A stretch of DNA of 64,000 nucleotides from Orobanche coerulescens (lineage: Eukaryota > Streptophyta > Magnoliopsida > Lamiales > Orobanchaceae), in NCBI GenBank assembly GCA_033398695.1, contig JAWKAU010000229.1, forward strand, positions 1-64,000, given 5' to 3'. A program made the position numbers and the translations under genes. Shown here piece after piece: positions 34,401 to 46,400 of the stretch. The notes under the pieces were generated by a model. It made no database searches and was not told the origin of the DNA. It worked only from the letters and a program-made list of their open reading frames with translations. Every line of letters starts with the position of its first letter. The first letter of the stretch is position 1.

Positions 34401-35877
34401 CGAGGTCTGGATCCAGCGAGTTCAGGACATCTTTGTATGTTAGAGATTTCATCGTCACTTGAGGAGGTAATCGAGAGAATCGAGTTCGGACCCTTCATTG
34501 TTGCGCATCCGTGAAGATGTGGCTCAGGGAAAGCCCATGGATTCGTGATCCACGAGGATGGACTTTTGAGATTTAAGAATCGGATGTGTGTACTGCGAAT
34601 GACGAGTTGAAAAACTCTATTTTGAGAGAAGCTCATGCTACCCTTATTCTTCATCCGGTCCAAAGAAGATGTACAAGGACTTGAAACAAAATTACTGGTG
34701 GAGTAATATGAAGCGAGAAGTCGTGGAATTTGTTTCGAGATGCTTAACTTGCCAACAAGTCAAGATTGAACATCAGCGACCGGCGGGTATGCTGAAACCT
34801 CTCCCTATTCCAGAGTGGAAATGGGAAGACATTTCTATGGATTTCATCACGAGTTTGCCGACGAGTCGTCGTGGCATGAATACAATCTGGGTGATTGTGG
34901 ACCGCTTAACTAAATCAACTCATTTTCTTGAGATTAAGGATACTTGGGATCCCGAGAGACTTGCCCAGTTATTCATCAAAGAGATAGTGAGACTGCACGC
35001 TACTCCTAAAAGTATCGTTTCCGATCGTGACGGACGGTTTGTGTCACATTTTTGGAAATCAGTTCATCGTGCTATGGGAACTCAGCTTAATCTCAGTACT
35101 GCCTTTCATCCTCAGTCCGACGGACAATCAGAGAGAACTATTCAGACAGTAGAGGACATGTTGAGGGCATGCGTCCTCGATTGGAAGGACGATTGGGAAG
35201 CACAACTACCACTGATCGAGTTCACGTATAATAATAGTTGGCATGCCTCCATTAAGATGGCACCTTACGAGGCCTTGTACGGTCGTCTTTGTCGATCTCC
35301 TTTGTGTTGGGATGACTTGTCAGAATCAATCGGCACCGAGCCCGATATGCTTATTGCCGCCCGAGAGAAGGTAGCTTTGATCAAGAGTCTTATGTTGACA
35401 GCTCAGAGTCGACAGAAATCATATGCAGATAATCGTCGTCGACCACTAGAGTTCGAGACGGGTGACCATGTTTTGGTCAATCCCTGAGTCGAGGTATTTT
35501 CCGTTTCGGAAAACGGGGGAAGTTGAGCCCGAGATTCATTGGACCGTTTGAAATTTTGGATCGAGTAGGCGAGTTAGCTTATCGATTGGCGTTACCTCCG
35601 GCATTGATCCGAATTCATAATGTGTTTCATGTCTCTCAGTTGCGGAAGTATGTTGCCGAACCGAGCCACATACTTCAGTTCGACGAAATCGAGATCGCGG
35701 ATGAGCATTCGTACGAGGAGCGTCCTGTACGAGTGTTGGAGCGGCGAATAAAACAGTTGAGGGATAAGTCGATTCCTTTGGTCAAGATTCAGTGGTCTAC
35801 ACATGGAGTCGAAGAGGCTACTTGGGAAACCGAGGATAGTATGCGGGAGTGTTATCCCGAGTTGTTTGACCCTTAGT
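34401..35877 (+). pseudogene. G copy 2 integrase and chromodomain-like tail, mostly readable
   Basis: Open segments 34669-35487 and 35523-35876. The first has C-L-T-C-Q-Q, M-D-F-I-T-S, V-S-D-R-D-G-R-F and the downstream catalytic Glu (T-I-Q-T-V-E). The second has [21 protein letters not shown] and the chromodomain-like [16 protein letters not shown] ending in Y-P-E-L-F-D-P. The break between them (about 35482-35520) is a few missing bases also present in copy 1. It is the best-preserved integrase of the B/C/G family here, but the zinc-binding His segment upstream (34500-34668) is frameshifted. Confidence 0.88.
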
Positions 35878-35910
35878 TTCGGGGACGAAACTCTTTTAAG
35901 GGGGGGTGTA
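35875..35910 (+). other. G copy 2 stop-codon hairpin and polypurine tract
   Basis: AGTTTCGGGGACGAAACT (35875-35892) overlaps the pol stop TAG. AAGGGGGGG follows directly, before LTR 3. Identical in form to A. Confidence 0.82.
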
Positions 35911-38283
35911 TGTAATACCCGGTTGTAATTCAGTCATTATCATTCAGTAATTTCATTCGGTGATTGTCACTCAGTGGATTTTCACTCATTTATAATCATT
36001 CATCAATCATGTTCGTTCACCGTGTTCACCGTTCGGAAAAACTTCGAGTTGTGTATCATTATTGCTCATTGTTTCAACCTTCCTCATATGAGTTCTACTT
36101 TGTTAGATCACCATTAATTTTTGGTAACTCCAAAAATTCTAAATCTTCGCAATATTATAGAGCATCGAGTTAGCTTTCCAATGGTTTAAACGGTGAGTCA
36201 ATCGGAGTCCGGACGAGAGAGTTATGGTCGTTTTAGCTCAACCACTCACTTTTCAGTTATTGGCCGATCACTGCCGAACGAACTCGGCCGTGTCGTCCGA
36301 CGGCCGTCTGCGTACTCGTCCGGAAAATGCGAAGTGTTCGCCTCGAGACCCGACCGTGTCGTGCAGCACGGCCGAGTCGAACCCTTCCGGATAAGCGAGA
36401 ACCGCCCGGCAAAGACGCCCGACCGTGTCGTCTGGCACGGTCGAGTCATGCCGAGTCGCTGTCGGACGGGTCACTGTCGGAAGGCCCTCCGTGCCGCGAC
36501 CGTGTCAAGCAGGTCACGGTCGAGTCCCTGTCGGCCAGCTGTCGGCCAGTTGTGCGACACGACCGTGCCGATCGGCACGGGCCGTGTCCGGCAGGCAGTC
36601 AACTCCCTTAAATTCATTTTTTTCAGCATTTCAGCCATTTCTATCCCTTTTCTTCACCTTCAACCGAGAGAGTAAGCTTGAGGGAGGGTTTTTCCTTCAC
36701 AAATCATTTAGGTGTTTGATTTTCTTCATCTCCTTTCGATCGTGAAGCCCGGATAATCAATTTAACGCGTGTTCTTCGGATTAAAGTACTTGAATCTTCA
36801 AGAGGTAATTCCTTCAACACTTTGGACTTCGATTTTGTGTTGAGATATGATGTTTTGGACGTTATAATCATGTTATATGAAGGGATATGTATATGATTAT
36901 GAGTTTGTATAAGGATTCATTGGATTATTGAGGAATTATTCAAGAACACCTTGAATATCGAGTTGGAATTGGGGATTTTCGACTAATTGTTGTTATAATC
37001 ACGTTTTTGGATATTCATATCGGATTATTGATCGTATTGGAGATGTTTTATTGGTTTGAAACACTTCTTGGGGATTTGAGGTTGGTATTGTTGAGGTTTA
37101 GTTGTAAACAATCGGAGTTTGGCCACAACGTATTCGATATAATGCCCCAATGAACTTAGTTTAATCGTATCGACGTTTTGAGTTCGTTATATTCGTGTTT
37201 AATTCGTATATTGATCGGATTGTCGGTAATTGTATTGAATTAAGGTTGTTCGTGCGACCGACGCTTCATTTAGGACATTTGTTCGTGGAATGACTTTCTT
37301 CATCGGTATTTTGTAAGTTAATTCTTACTCGGTTAAAAGGATATTCATCCCTTTTGTTGTTGTTCATTCATAATCATAACTCATTCATCATTATATTAAC
37401 CGTATCAAAACTTGTTGTTATCAATTAATTGTTTCAGTCATAAGGAACGAAGGTTCCAATCTTTTCATTGAGCAGTCATTTATTTCGTTACCATTCCACC
37501 TCGGTGAGTCATTATTCATTTTCGATGTCACTTTTGTTATATCGTGGCATTCCGGGTCATACTGGCGTGCCAGTTGGTATGTGTAGGGTTTTCATGTCGG
37601 GCACATTATAGTCGTGTGTTGGTTGGTGGCCTCACATTGGACTGTGCACACGAGATTGATTGTTTCGTGAGACTGATTAGGTACAAGACCACACGTGTAT
37701 TCGATCGATACTCGTTGGTGGCTTGTGCACGGACACATTTCCATCCCGGGCGTAGTGTGGCGCCATTTCCTTTGAGCCGTACTGATAGTTGATTCATATA
37801 GCATGTTTGATTGCGTATGTTTCGACAGGATGTTTCATAACTTCAGATATAATCATGATTGTGTATTTTCAACTCTTGAGGATTTTTGTTCTTTGTAACT
37901 GACCCCGTTTGGGGATTTTGTTTTTCAGGTCATGGCAAGGCAAACGCACGGGAATAGCATGTTGATGTCGAGGAGTCCTAGTGATACTAGTAGGGGGCCC
38001 CGATCTTTCAGTTATTCATGTTACTGTTCTTTATTTTCCGCTGCAGACTTTCATTTGAATACTCCGTTTCATTCAGTGTTGTGTATTTTATCTTCATATA
38101 AAATACACTAGTATTCGGTATTGTCCTGGTGTGTTGTAACTAAACTCCTCATCGGAGCAATTATTGCTGTAATGTAGTTCGGTACTACATTTATCTTGAG
38201 TAATTCATTCATTTTCATTTGCCTAGTGGGTCCCAGTTGGGGATCTACGGCACTGTAATATCCGCCTAGTTTGGGGTGTTACA
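35911..38283 (+). repeat. Element G LTR 3
   Basis: 2373 bp, the longest and least eroded of the three. The GC-rich array is at 36265-36600 and the hairpin pair at 38144-38191. It ends TTACA followed by target copy AAGGC (38284-38288). Confidence 0.95.
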
Positions 38284-38650
38284 AAGGCAAGGCACGGGAA
38301 GAGCATGTCGACGGCGAAGGTTTCGAAGGATACTAGTTCGGGGGGCCCTCGTCTTTGTTGTCCAGTTATGTTAAACCATGTTATGTTATTTCCTGCTTCA
38401 TTTAAATCGTTATTTGGTTGTATTTGACATTCGAAGTATTTTCCATCCCCATATGGTCTATACTTGTTTTTCGGATCCTGTGTGTTGTAAGGCCGTTGGC
38501 CATATTTTAATAAACTCCTAATCGGAGTAATGACTATTTATTGTGATTCGGTATCACAAATAATATTTATTTAGCCTGTTTTGGATATCGCCTGGTGGGT
38601 CCCAGTGTGGGATTCACGGCACTGTAATAGCCGCCTTTTAGGGTGTTACA
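38284..38650 (+). repeat. Element A 3' LTR, part 2
   Basis: Continuation of 19516-22021 after G. It matches 4760-5131 of the 5' LTR with only a few differences and ends GGGTGTTACA. Hairpins are at 38514-38528 (ACTCC/GGAGT) and 38541-38559 (TTGTGAT/ATCACAA). Confidence 0.92.
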
Positions 38651-39192
38651 TAGCGTGTGCTAACGGGTAATTTGGGTAGTCCAGTACCCACTGTCCGAAA
38701 ACGGTAGCGCGCGCTACGTACCTTTTGTAGCGTGCGCTACAACCATACCATTAGCGTGCGTTAATACCCATGATTAGCGTGCGCTAACGAATTATTAGAT
38801 GCCCGATCGGAATCCGTAAACCGTCATCCTCGATTCGACCTCAGAAGCGTGCGCTACAACCAATATTTAGCGTGCGCTACTACACCGTTTGCGTACGCTA
38901 AATATCACTCATAGCGTGCGCTATGAATTAATCCAGTGCAGTCCAGTAGCCACTGGACTCAACCTGATCCGTCCTTAGCGCGCGCTACAGTAATTATTAG
39001 CGTGTGCTACTACAACCCACTAGCGCGCGCTACTTACCACTCGTAGCGTGCGCTACTAATAACTCACCTGCAGTCCAGTACCTTTTGGGCTGCAGCCAGG
39101 GTAACATTAGCGTGCGCTAATGCTGAGTGGTAGCGTGCGCTACCTATACTCAATTAGCGTGCGCTAAAAAGAGTACGTAACGTGTGCTACTT
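38651..39192 (-). promoter_or_regulatory. Dense TAGCGTGCGCTA palindrome array in U3 of LTR D
   Basis: About 17 variants of TAGCGTGCGCTA in 540 bp, more than in A. Interspersed is a 7-bp-stem hairpin GTCCAGTAGCCACTGGAC (38941-38958) and partial copies near 38680 and 39070. It has the same architecture as A (19705-20047) and H (61505-61822). Confidence 0.65.
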
Positions 39193-39405
39193 CCTCACGC
39201 ACAGTCCACAATGAAAATGATGACGATGATAAACACGACACGAAACTCCAATTAGATTAGTGATGAATGACGATTGATACACGATACAATTACTCTGAAT
39301 GATGAATACCATGATTGAATATGAGTGACAAATGATCATTAATGAGTGAAATTACTGAATGACAATTACTGAATGATAATAACTGAATTACAACCGGGTA
39401 TTACA
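38651..39405 (-). repeat. LTR D fragment (5' end of a minus-strand gypsy LTR)
   Basis: On the minus strand it begins TGTAATACCCGG at 39405 and shares about the first 100 bp with the B/C/G LTRs, then diverges into a palindrome array. It is cut at 38650 by element A. The rest of D must lie beyond the left edge. Confidence 0.8.
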
Positions 39406-40488
39406 ATATTCGTGTTTGATGCGTATATTGAACGAATTGTTGGTAATTGTATTTATTCAAGGTTGTTCGAGCGATCAATATCTCAATTTGGACGTTGTTC
39501 GTGGAAGGATAATTGTCACCGGCGTTGTGTAAGTTAATTCTTACTCGGTTAAAAGGATAATCATTCCTTTTGTTGTTGATCATTTATAATCATAACTCAT
39601 TCATCATTGTGTTAATCATATTGAGACTTGTAATTATCGAATAATCACTTCATAAACGAGGAACGACGGTTCCAATCATTTTATTGAAACTATCAATCAC
39701 TTCATCATTTCTTTCATCTCGGTAAGTCATTCTTGACTTTGTCAGATTATTATTATTCATTGATATTCATTATGGTCATTCTCGTTCATATGACCTTCTG
39801 AGTTCATATTGCGTGGCCGGGTGCGGATGTGTGGAATTTTTAGTCGGGCACGTGATGGCCATGTATTGGGAGTGATACATTGGACTGTGCACACGGTAAC
39901 AGATTACCTCCGTGAGACTAATTAGGTACAAGGACGGGTGTGTCCGGTCATTCGTCTTGTACACTTGCACAGAACACTACGGGCGTACTATGATACTCCT
40001 CTTCAGCGTAATTCATAATTAAGATTATTTCATAACTTCAGTTAAATCATGATTGTGTATTTTCAACCCTTGAGGATTCTTGTTCTGTGTAACTGACCCC
40101 GGCTGGGGATTTTGTTTTTCAGGTCATGGCAAGGCAAAAGCACGGGAATAGCATGCTGACGTCGAGGAGTCCCAGTGATACTAGTAGGGGGCCCCAGTCT
40201 TTCCGTTTGTTTCAGTCATTTCAGTCATTTCCGTCATTGTATTTTCCGCTGCAAATTCCGTTTGAGATGTTTATTTGTTCAGGGTGGTGTATTTTATCTC
40301 CATATAAAATATACTAGTATTCTGTTTTGTCCTGGTGTATTGTACTTAAACTCCTCATCGGAGTACTTGGTAATATAATGTGGTTCGGTACTACAATTAT
40401 ATTATTTAATTCATCACTTTCATTGCCTGGTGGGTCCCAGTCGGCTGATTCACGGCACTGTAATATCCGCCTAGTTTGGGGTTTTACA
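39406..40488 (+). repeat. LTR E fragment (3' part of a plus-strand gypsy LTR)
   Basis: Closely related to the C LTR, including its middle segment (39775-40020). Both 3'-end hairpins are present (ACTCC/GGAGT at 40350-40364; TGTGGT with ACTACA near 40378-40394). It ends GGGGTTTTACA at 40488, directly before the satellite; no primer site follows, so it is a 3' or solo LTR. The 5' part is displaced by D. Confidence 0.85.
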
Positions 40489-43400
40489 TAAAAACAAACA
40501 GAAATGGGTAAAAACGTATGGAAACGGATGAAAAGGGACTAAACGTGTAAATGGTGTTGTTGGATTAGTTCGGTCTCATTAAATCGGTTATAATTTTATT
40601 CGGGTCATAACACGTGCATAAAAAACGTGTAAAAACAAACAGAAATGGGTAAAAACGTATGGAAACGAATGAAAAGGGACTAAACGTGTAAATCGTGTTG
40701 TTGGATTAGTTCGGTCTCATTAAATCGGTTATAATTTTATTCGGGTCATATCACGTGCATAAAAAACGTGTAAAAACAAACAGAAATGGGTAAAAAAAGT
40801 ATGGAAACGGATGAAAAGGGACTAAACGTGTAAATCGTGTTGTTGGATTAGTTCGGTCTCATTAAATCGGTTATAATTTTATTCGGGTCATAACACGTTC
40901 ATAAAAAACGTGTAAAAACAAACAGAAATGGGTAAAAACGTATGGAAACTGATGAAAAGGGACTAAACGTGTAAATCGTGTTGTTGGATTAGTTCGATCT
41001 CATTAAATCGGTTATAATTTTATTCGGGTCATAACACGTGCATAAAAAACGTGTAAAAACAAACAGAAATGGGTAAAAAAGTATGGAAACGGATAAAAAG
41101 GGACTAAACGTGTAAATCGTGTTGTTGGATTAGTTCGGTCTCATTAAATCGGTTATAATTTTATTCGGGTCATATCACGTGCATAAAAAACATGTAAAAA
41201 CAAACAGAAATGGGTAAAAACGTATGGAAACAGATGAAAAGGGACTAAACGTGTAAATCGTGTTGTTGGATTAGTTCGGTCTCATTAAATCGGTTATAAT
41301 TTTATTCGGGTCATATCACACATGCATAAAAAACGTATAAAAACAAACAGAAATGGGTAAAAACGTATGGAAACCGATGAAAAGGGACTAAACGTGTAAA
41401 TCGTGTTGTTGGATTTGTTCGGTTTCATTAAATCGGTTATAATTTTGTTCGGGTCATATCACGTGCATAAAAAAGTGTAAAAACAAACGAAATGGGTAAA
41501 AACGTATGGAAACGGATGAAAAGGGACTAAACGTGTAAATCGTGTTGTTGGATTAGTTCGGTCTCATTAAATCGGTTATAATTTTATTCGGGTCATATCA
41601 CGTTCATAAAAAACGTGTAAAAACAAACAGAAATGGGTAAAAACGTATGAAAACGGATGAAAAGGAACTAAACGTGTAAATCGTGTTGTTGGATTAGTTC
41701 GGTCTCATTAAATCGGTTATAATTTTATTCGGGTCATAACACGTGCATAAAAAACGTGTAAAAACAAACAGAAATGGGTAAAAACGTATGGAAACAGATG
41801 AAAAGGGACTAAACGTGTAAATCGTGTTGTTGGATTAGTTCGGTCTCATTAAATCGGTTATAATTTTATTCGGGTCATATCACACATGCATAAAAAACGT
41901 ATAAAAACAAACAGAAATGGGTAAAAACGTATGGAAACCGATGAAAAGGGACTAAACGTGTAAATCGTGTTGTTGGATTTGTTCGGTTTCATTAAATCGG
42001 TTATAATTTTGTTCGGGTCATATCACGTGCATAAAAAAAGTGTAAAAACAAACAGAAATGGGTAAAAACGTATGGAAACGGATGAAAAGGGACTAAACGT
42101 GTAAATCGTGTTGTTGGATTAGTTCGGTCTCATTAAATCGGTTATAATTTTATTCGGGTCATATCACGTTCATAAAAAACGTGTAAAAACAAACAGAAAT
42201 GGGTAAAAATGTATGGAAACGGATGAAAAGAAACTAAACGTGTAAATCGTGTTGTTGGATTAGTTCGGTCTCATTAAATCGGTTATAATTTTATTCGGGT
42301 CATAACACGTGCATAAAAAACGTGTAAAAACAAACAGAAATGGGTAAAAACGTATGGAAACGGATGAAAAGGGACTAAACGTGTAAATCGTGTTGTTGGA
42401 TTAGTTCGGTCTCATTAAATCGGTTATAATTTTATTCGGGTCATATCACGTTCATAAAAAACGTGTAAAAACAAACAGAAATGGGTAAAAACGTATGGAA
42501 ACGGATGAAAAGGGACTAAACGTGTAAATCGTGTTGTTGGATTAGTTCGGTCTCATTAAATCGGTTATAATTTTATTCGGGTCATAACACGTGCATAAAA
42601 AACGTGTAAAAACAAACAGAAATGGGTAAAAAAGTATGGAAACAGATGAAAAGGGACTAAACGTGTAAATCGTGTTGTTGGATTAGTTCGGTCTCATTAA
42701 ATCGGTTATAATTTTATTCGGGTCATATCACATGCATAAAAAACGTGTAAAAACAAACAGAAATGGGTAAAAACGTATGGAAACAGATGAAAAGGGACTA
42801 AACGTGTAAATCGTGTTGTTGGATTAGTTTGGTCTCATTAAATCGGTTATAATTTTATTCGGGTCATATCACACATGCATAAAAAAACGTGTAAAAACAA
42901 ACAGAAATGGGTAAAAACGTATGGAAACAGATGAAAAGGGACTAAACGTGTAAATTGTGTTGTTGGATTAGTTCGGTTTCATTAAATCGGTTATAATTTT
43001 GTTCGGGTCATATCACGTGCATAAAAAAAGTGTAAAAACAAACAGAAATGGGTAAAAAAGTATGGAAACGGATGAAAAGGGACTAAACGTGTAAATCGTG
43101 TTGTTGGATTAGTTCGGTCTCATTAAATCGGTTATAATTTTATTCGGGTCATATCACATGCATAAAAAACGTGTAAAAAAAAACAGAAATGGGTAAAAAC
43201 GTATGGAAACAGATGAAAAGGGACTAAACGTGTAAATCGTGTTGTTGGATTAGTTTGATCTCATTAAATCGGTTATAATTTTATTCGGGTCATATCACAC
43301 ATGCATAAAAAATGTGTAAAAACAAACAGAAATGGGTAAAAACGTATGGAAACAGATGAAAAGGGACTAAACGTGTAAATCGTGTTGTTGGATTAGTTCG

Positions 43401-46400
43401 GTTTCATTAAATCGGTTATAATTTTGTTCGGGTCATATCACGTGCATAAAAAAAGTGTAAAAACAAACAGAAATGGGTAAAAATGTATGGAAACGGATGA
43501 AAAGGGACTAAACGTGTAAATCGTGTTGTTGGATTAGTTCGGTCTCATTAAATCGGTTATAATTTTATTCGGGTCATATCATGTTCATAAAAAACGTGTA
43601 AAAACAAACAGAAATGGGTAAAAACGTATGGAAACGGATGAAAATGAACTAAACGTGTAAATCGTGTTGTTGGATTAGTTCGGTCTCATTAAATCGGTTA
43701 TAATTTTATTCGGGTCATAACACGTGCATAAAAAACGTGTAAAAACAAACAGAAATGGGTAAAAAGTATGGAAACGGATAAAAAGGGACTAAACGTGTAA
43801 ATCGTGTTGTTGGATTAGTTCGGTCTCATTAAATCGGTTATAATTTTATTCGGGTCATATCACGTGCATAAAAAACGTGTAAAAACAAACAGAAATGGGT
43901 AAAAACGTATGGAAACAGATGAAAAGGGACTAAACGTGTAAATCGTGTTGTTGGATTAGTTCGGTCTCATTAAATCGGTTATAATTTTATTCGGGTCATA
44001 TCACACATGCATAAAAAACGTATAAAAACAAACAGAAATGGGTAAAAACGTATGGAAACCGATGAAAAGGGACTAAACGTGTAAATCGTGTTGTTGGATT
44101 TGTTCGGTTTCATTAAATCGGTTATAATTTTGTTCGGGTCATATCACGTGCATAAAAAAAGTGTAAAAACAAACAGAAATGGGTAAAAACGTATGGAAAC
44201 GGATGAAAAGGGACTAAACGTGTAAATCGTGTTGTTGGATTAGTTCGGTCTCATTAAATCGGTTATAATTTTATTCGGGTCATATCACGTTCATAAAAAA
44301 CGTGTAAAAACAAACAGAAATGGGTAAAAACGTATGGAAACGGATGAAAAGGAACTAAACGTGTAAATCGTGTTGTTGGATTAGTTCGGTCTCATTAAAT
44401 CGGTTATAATTTTATTCGGGTCATAACACGTGCATAAAAAACGTGTAAAAACAAACAGAAATGGGTAAAAACGTATGGAAACAGATGAAAAGGGACTAAA
44501 CGTGTAAATCGTGTTGTTGGATTAGTTCGGTCTCATTAAATCGGTTATAATTTTATTCGGGTCATATCACACATGCATAAAAACGATAAAACAAAAATGA
44601 AATGGGTAAAAACGTATGGAAACCGATGAAAAGGGACTAAACGTGTAAATCGTGTTGTTGGATTTGTTCGGTTTCATTAAATCGGTTATAATTTTGTTCG
44701 GGTCATATCACGTGCATAAAAAAAGTGTAAAAACAAACAGAAATGGGTAAAAACGTATGGAAACGGATGAAAAGGGACTAAACGTGTAAATCGTGTTGTT
44801 GGATTAGTTCGGTCTCATTAAATCGGTTATAATTTTATTCGGGTCATATCACGTTCATAAAAAACGTGTAAAAACAAACAGAAATGGGTAAAAATGTATG
44901 GAAACGGATGAAAAGAAACTAAACGTGTAAATCGTGTTGTTGGATTAGTTCGGTCTCATTAAATCGGTTATAATTTTATTCGGGTCATAACACGTGCATA
45001 AAAAACGTGTAAAAACAAACAGAAATGGGTAAAAACGTATGGAAACGGATGAAAAGGGACTAAACATGTAAATCGTGTTGTTGGATTAGTTCGGTCTCAT
45101 TAAATCGGTTATAATTTTGTTCGGGTCATATCACGTGCATAAAAAAAGTGTAAAAACAAACAGAAATGGGTAAAAACGTATGGAAGCGGATGAAAAGGGA
45201 CTAAACGTGTAAATCGTGTTGTTGGATTAGTTCGGTCTCATTAAATCGGTTATAATTTTATTCGGGTCATATCACGTTCATAAAAAACGTGTAAAAACAA
45301 ACAGAAATGGGTAAAAATGTATGGAAACGGATGAAAAGAAACTAAACGTGTAAATCGTGTTGTTGGATTAGTTCGGTCTCATTAAATCGGTTATAATTTT
45401 ATTCGGGTCATAACACGTGCATAAAAAACGTGTAAAAACAAACAGAAATGGGTAAAAACGTATGGAAACGGATGAAAAGGGACTAAACGTGTAAATCGTG
45501 TTGTTGGATTAGCTCGGTCTCATTAAATCGGTTATAATTTTATTCGGGTCATATCACGTTCATAAAAACGTAAAAACAAACGAAATGGGTAAAAACGTAT
45601 GGAAACGGATGAAAAGGGACTAAACGTGTAAATCGTGTTGTTGGATTAGTTCGGTCTCATTAAATCGGTTATAATTTTATTCGGTCATAACACGTGCATA
45701 AAAACGTGTAAAAACAAACGAAATGGGTAATAAAGTATGGAAACGGATGAAAAGGGACTAAACGTGTAAATCGTGTTGTTGGATTAGTTAGGTCTCATTA
45801 AATCGGTTATAATTTTATTCGGTCATATCACATGCATAAAAACGTGTAAAAACAAACAGAAATGGGTAAAAACGTATGGAAACAGATGAAAAGGGACTAA
45901 ACGTGTAAATCGTGTTGTTGGATTAGTTTGGTCTCATTAAATCGGTTATAATTTTATTCGGGTCATATCACACATGCATAAAAAAACGTGTAAAAACAAA
46001 CAGAAATGGGTAAAAACGTATGGAAACAGATGAAAAGGGACTAAACGTGTAAATTGTGTTGTTGGATTAGTTCGGTTTCATTAAATCGGTTATAATTTTG
46101 TTCGGGTCATATCACGTGCATAAAAAAAGTGTAAAAACAAACAGAAATGGGTAAAAAAGTATGGAAACGGATGAAAAGGGACTAAACGTGTAAATCGTGT
46201 TGTTGGATTAGTTCGGTCTCATTAAATCGGTTATAATTTTATTCGGGTCATATCACATGCATAAAAAACGTGTAAAAAAAAAAACAGAAATGGGTAAAAA
46301 CGTATGGAAACAGATGAAAAGGGACTAAACGTGTAAATCGTGTTGTTGGATTAGTTTGGTCTCATAAAATCGGTTATAATTTTATTCGGGTCATATCACA

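Larger units (their letters stand above)
22022..38283 (+). mobile_element. Element G: tandem LTR-internal-LTR-internal-LTR array
   Basis: Three LTRs (22022-24377, 28973-31331, 35911-38283) separate two internal regions (24378-28972, 31332-35910), all in plus orientation. A single perfect AAGGC duplication flanks the whole 16.3-kb unit inside the A 3' LTR. Both internal regions carry the same deletions, the same minisatellite and the same small integrase deletion, so one arose from the other. The simplest origin is unequal recombination between LTRs after one insertion. Confidence 0.93.
4140..38650 (+). mobile_element. Element A: Tekay/Del-like Ty3/gypsy chromovirus, interrupted by B, C and G
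   Basis: Plus-strand LTR retrotransposon reconstructed by removing three insertions. It has a 5' LTR remnant (4140-5131), primer site, gag, a pol with protease, RT and RNase H (to 8831), integrase with a chromodomain-like tail (18083-19482), a polypurine tract, and a 3' LTR (19516-22021 plus 38284-38650, about 2.87 kb). The internal region without C is about 5.1 kb. Parts of the two LTRs that can be compared differ at roughly 1% of positions by eye, so the insertion is fairly recent. It lies inside LTR D; its left target duplication is outside the window. Confidence 0.9.
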
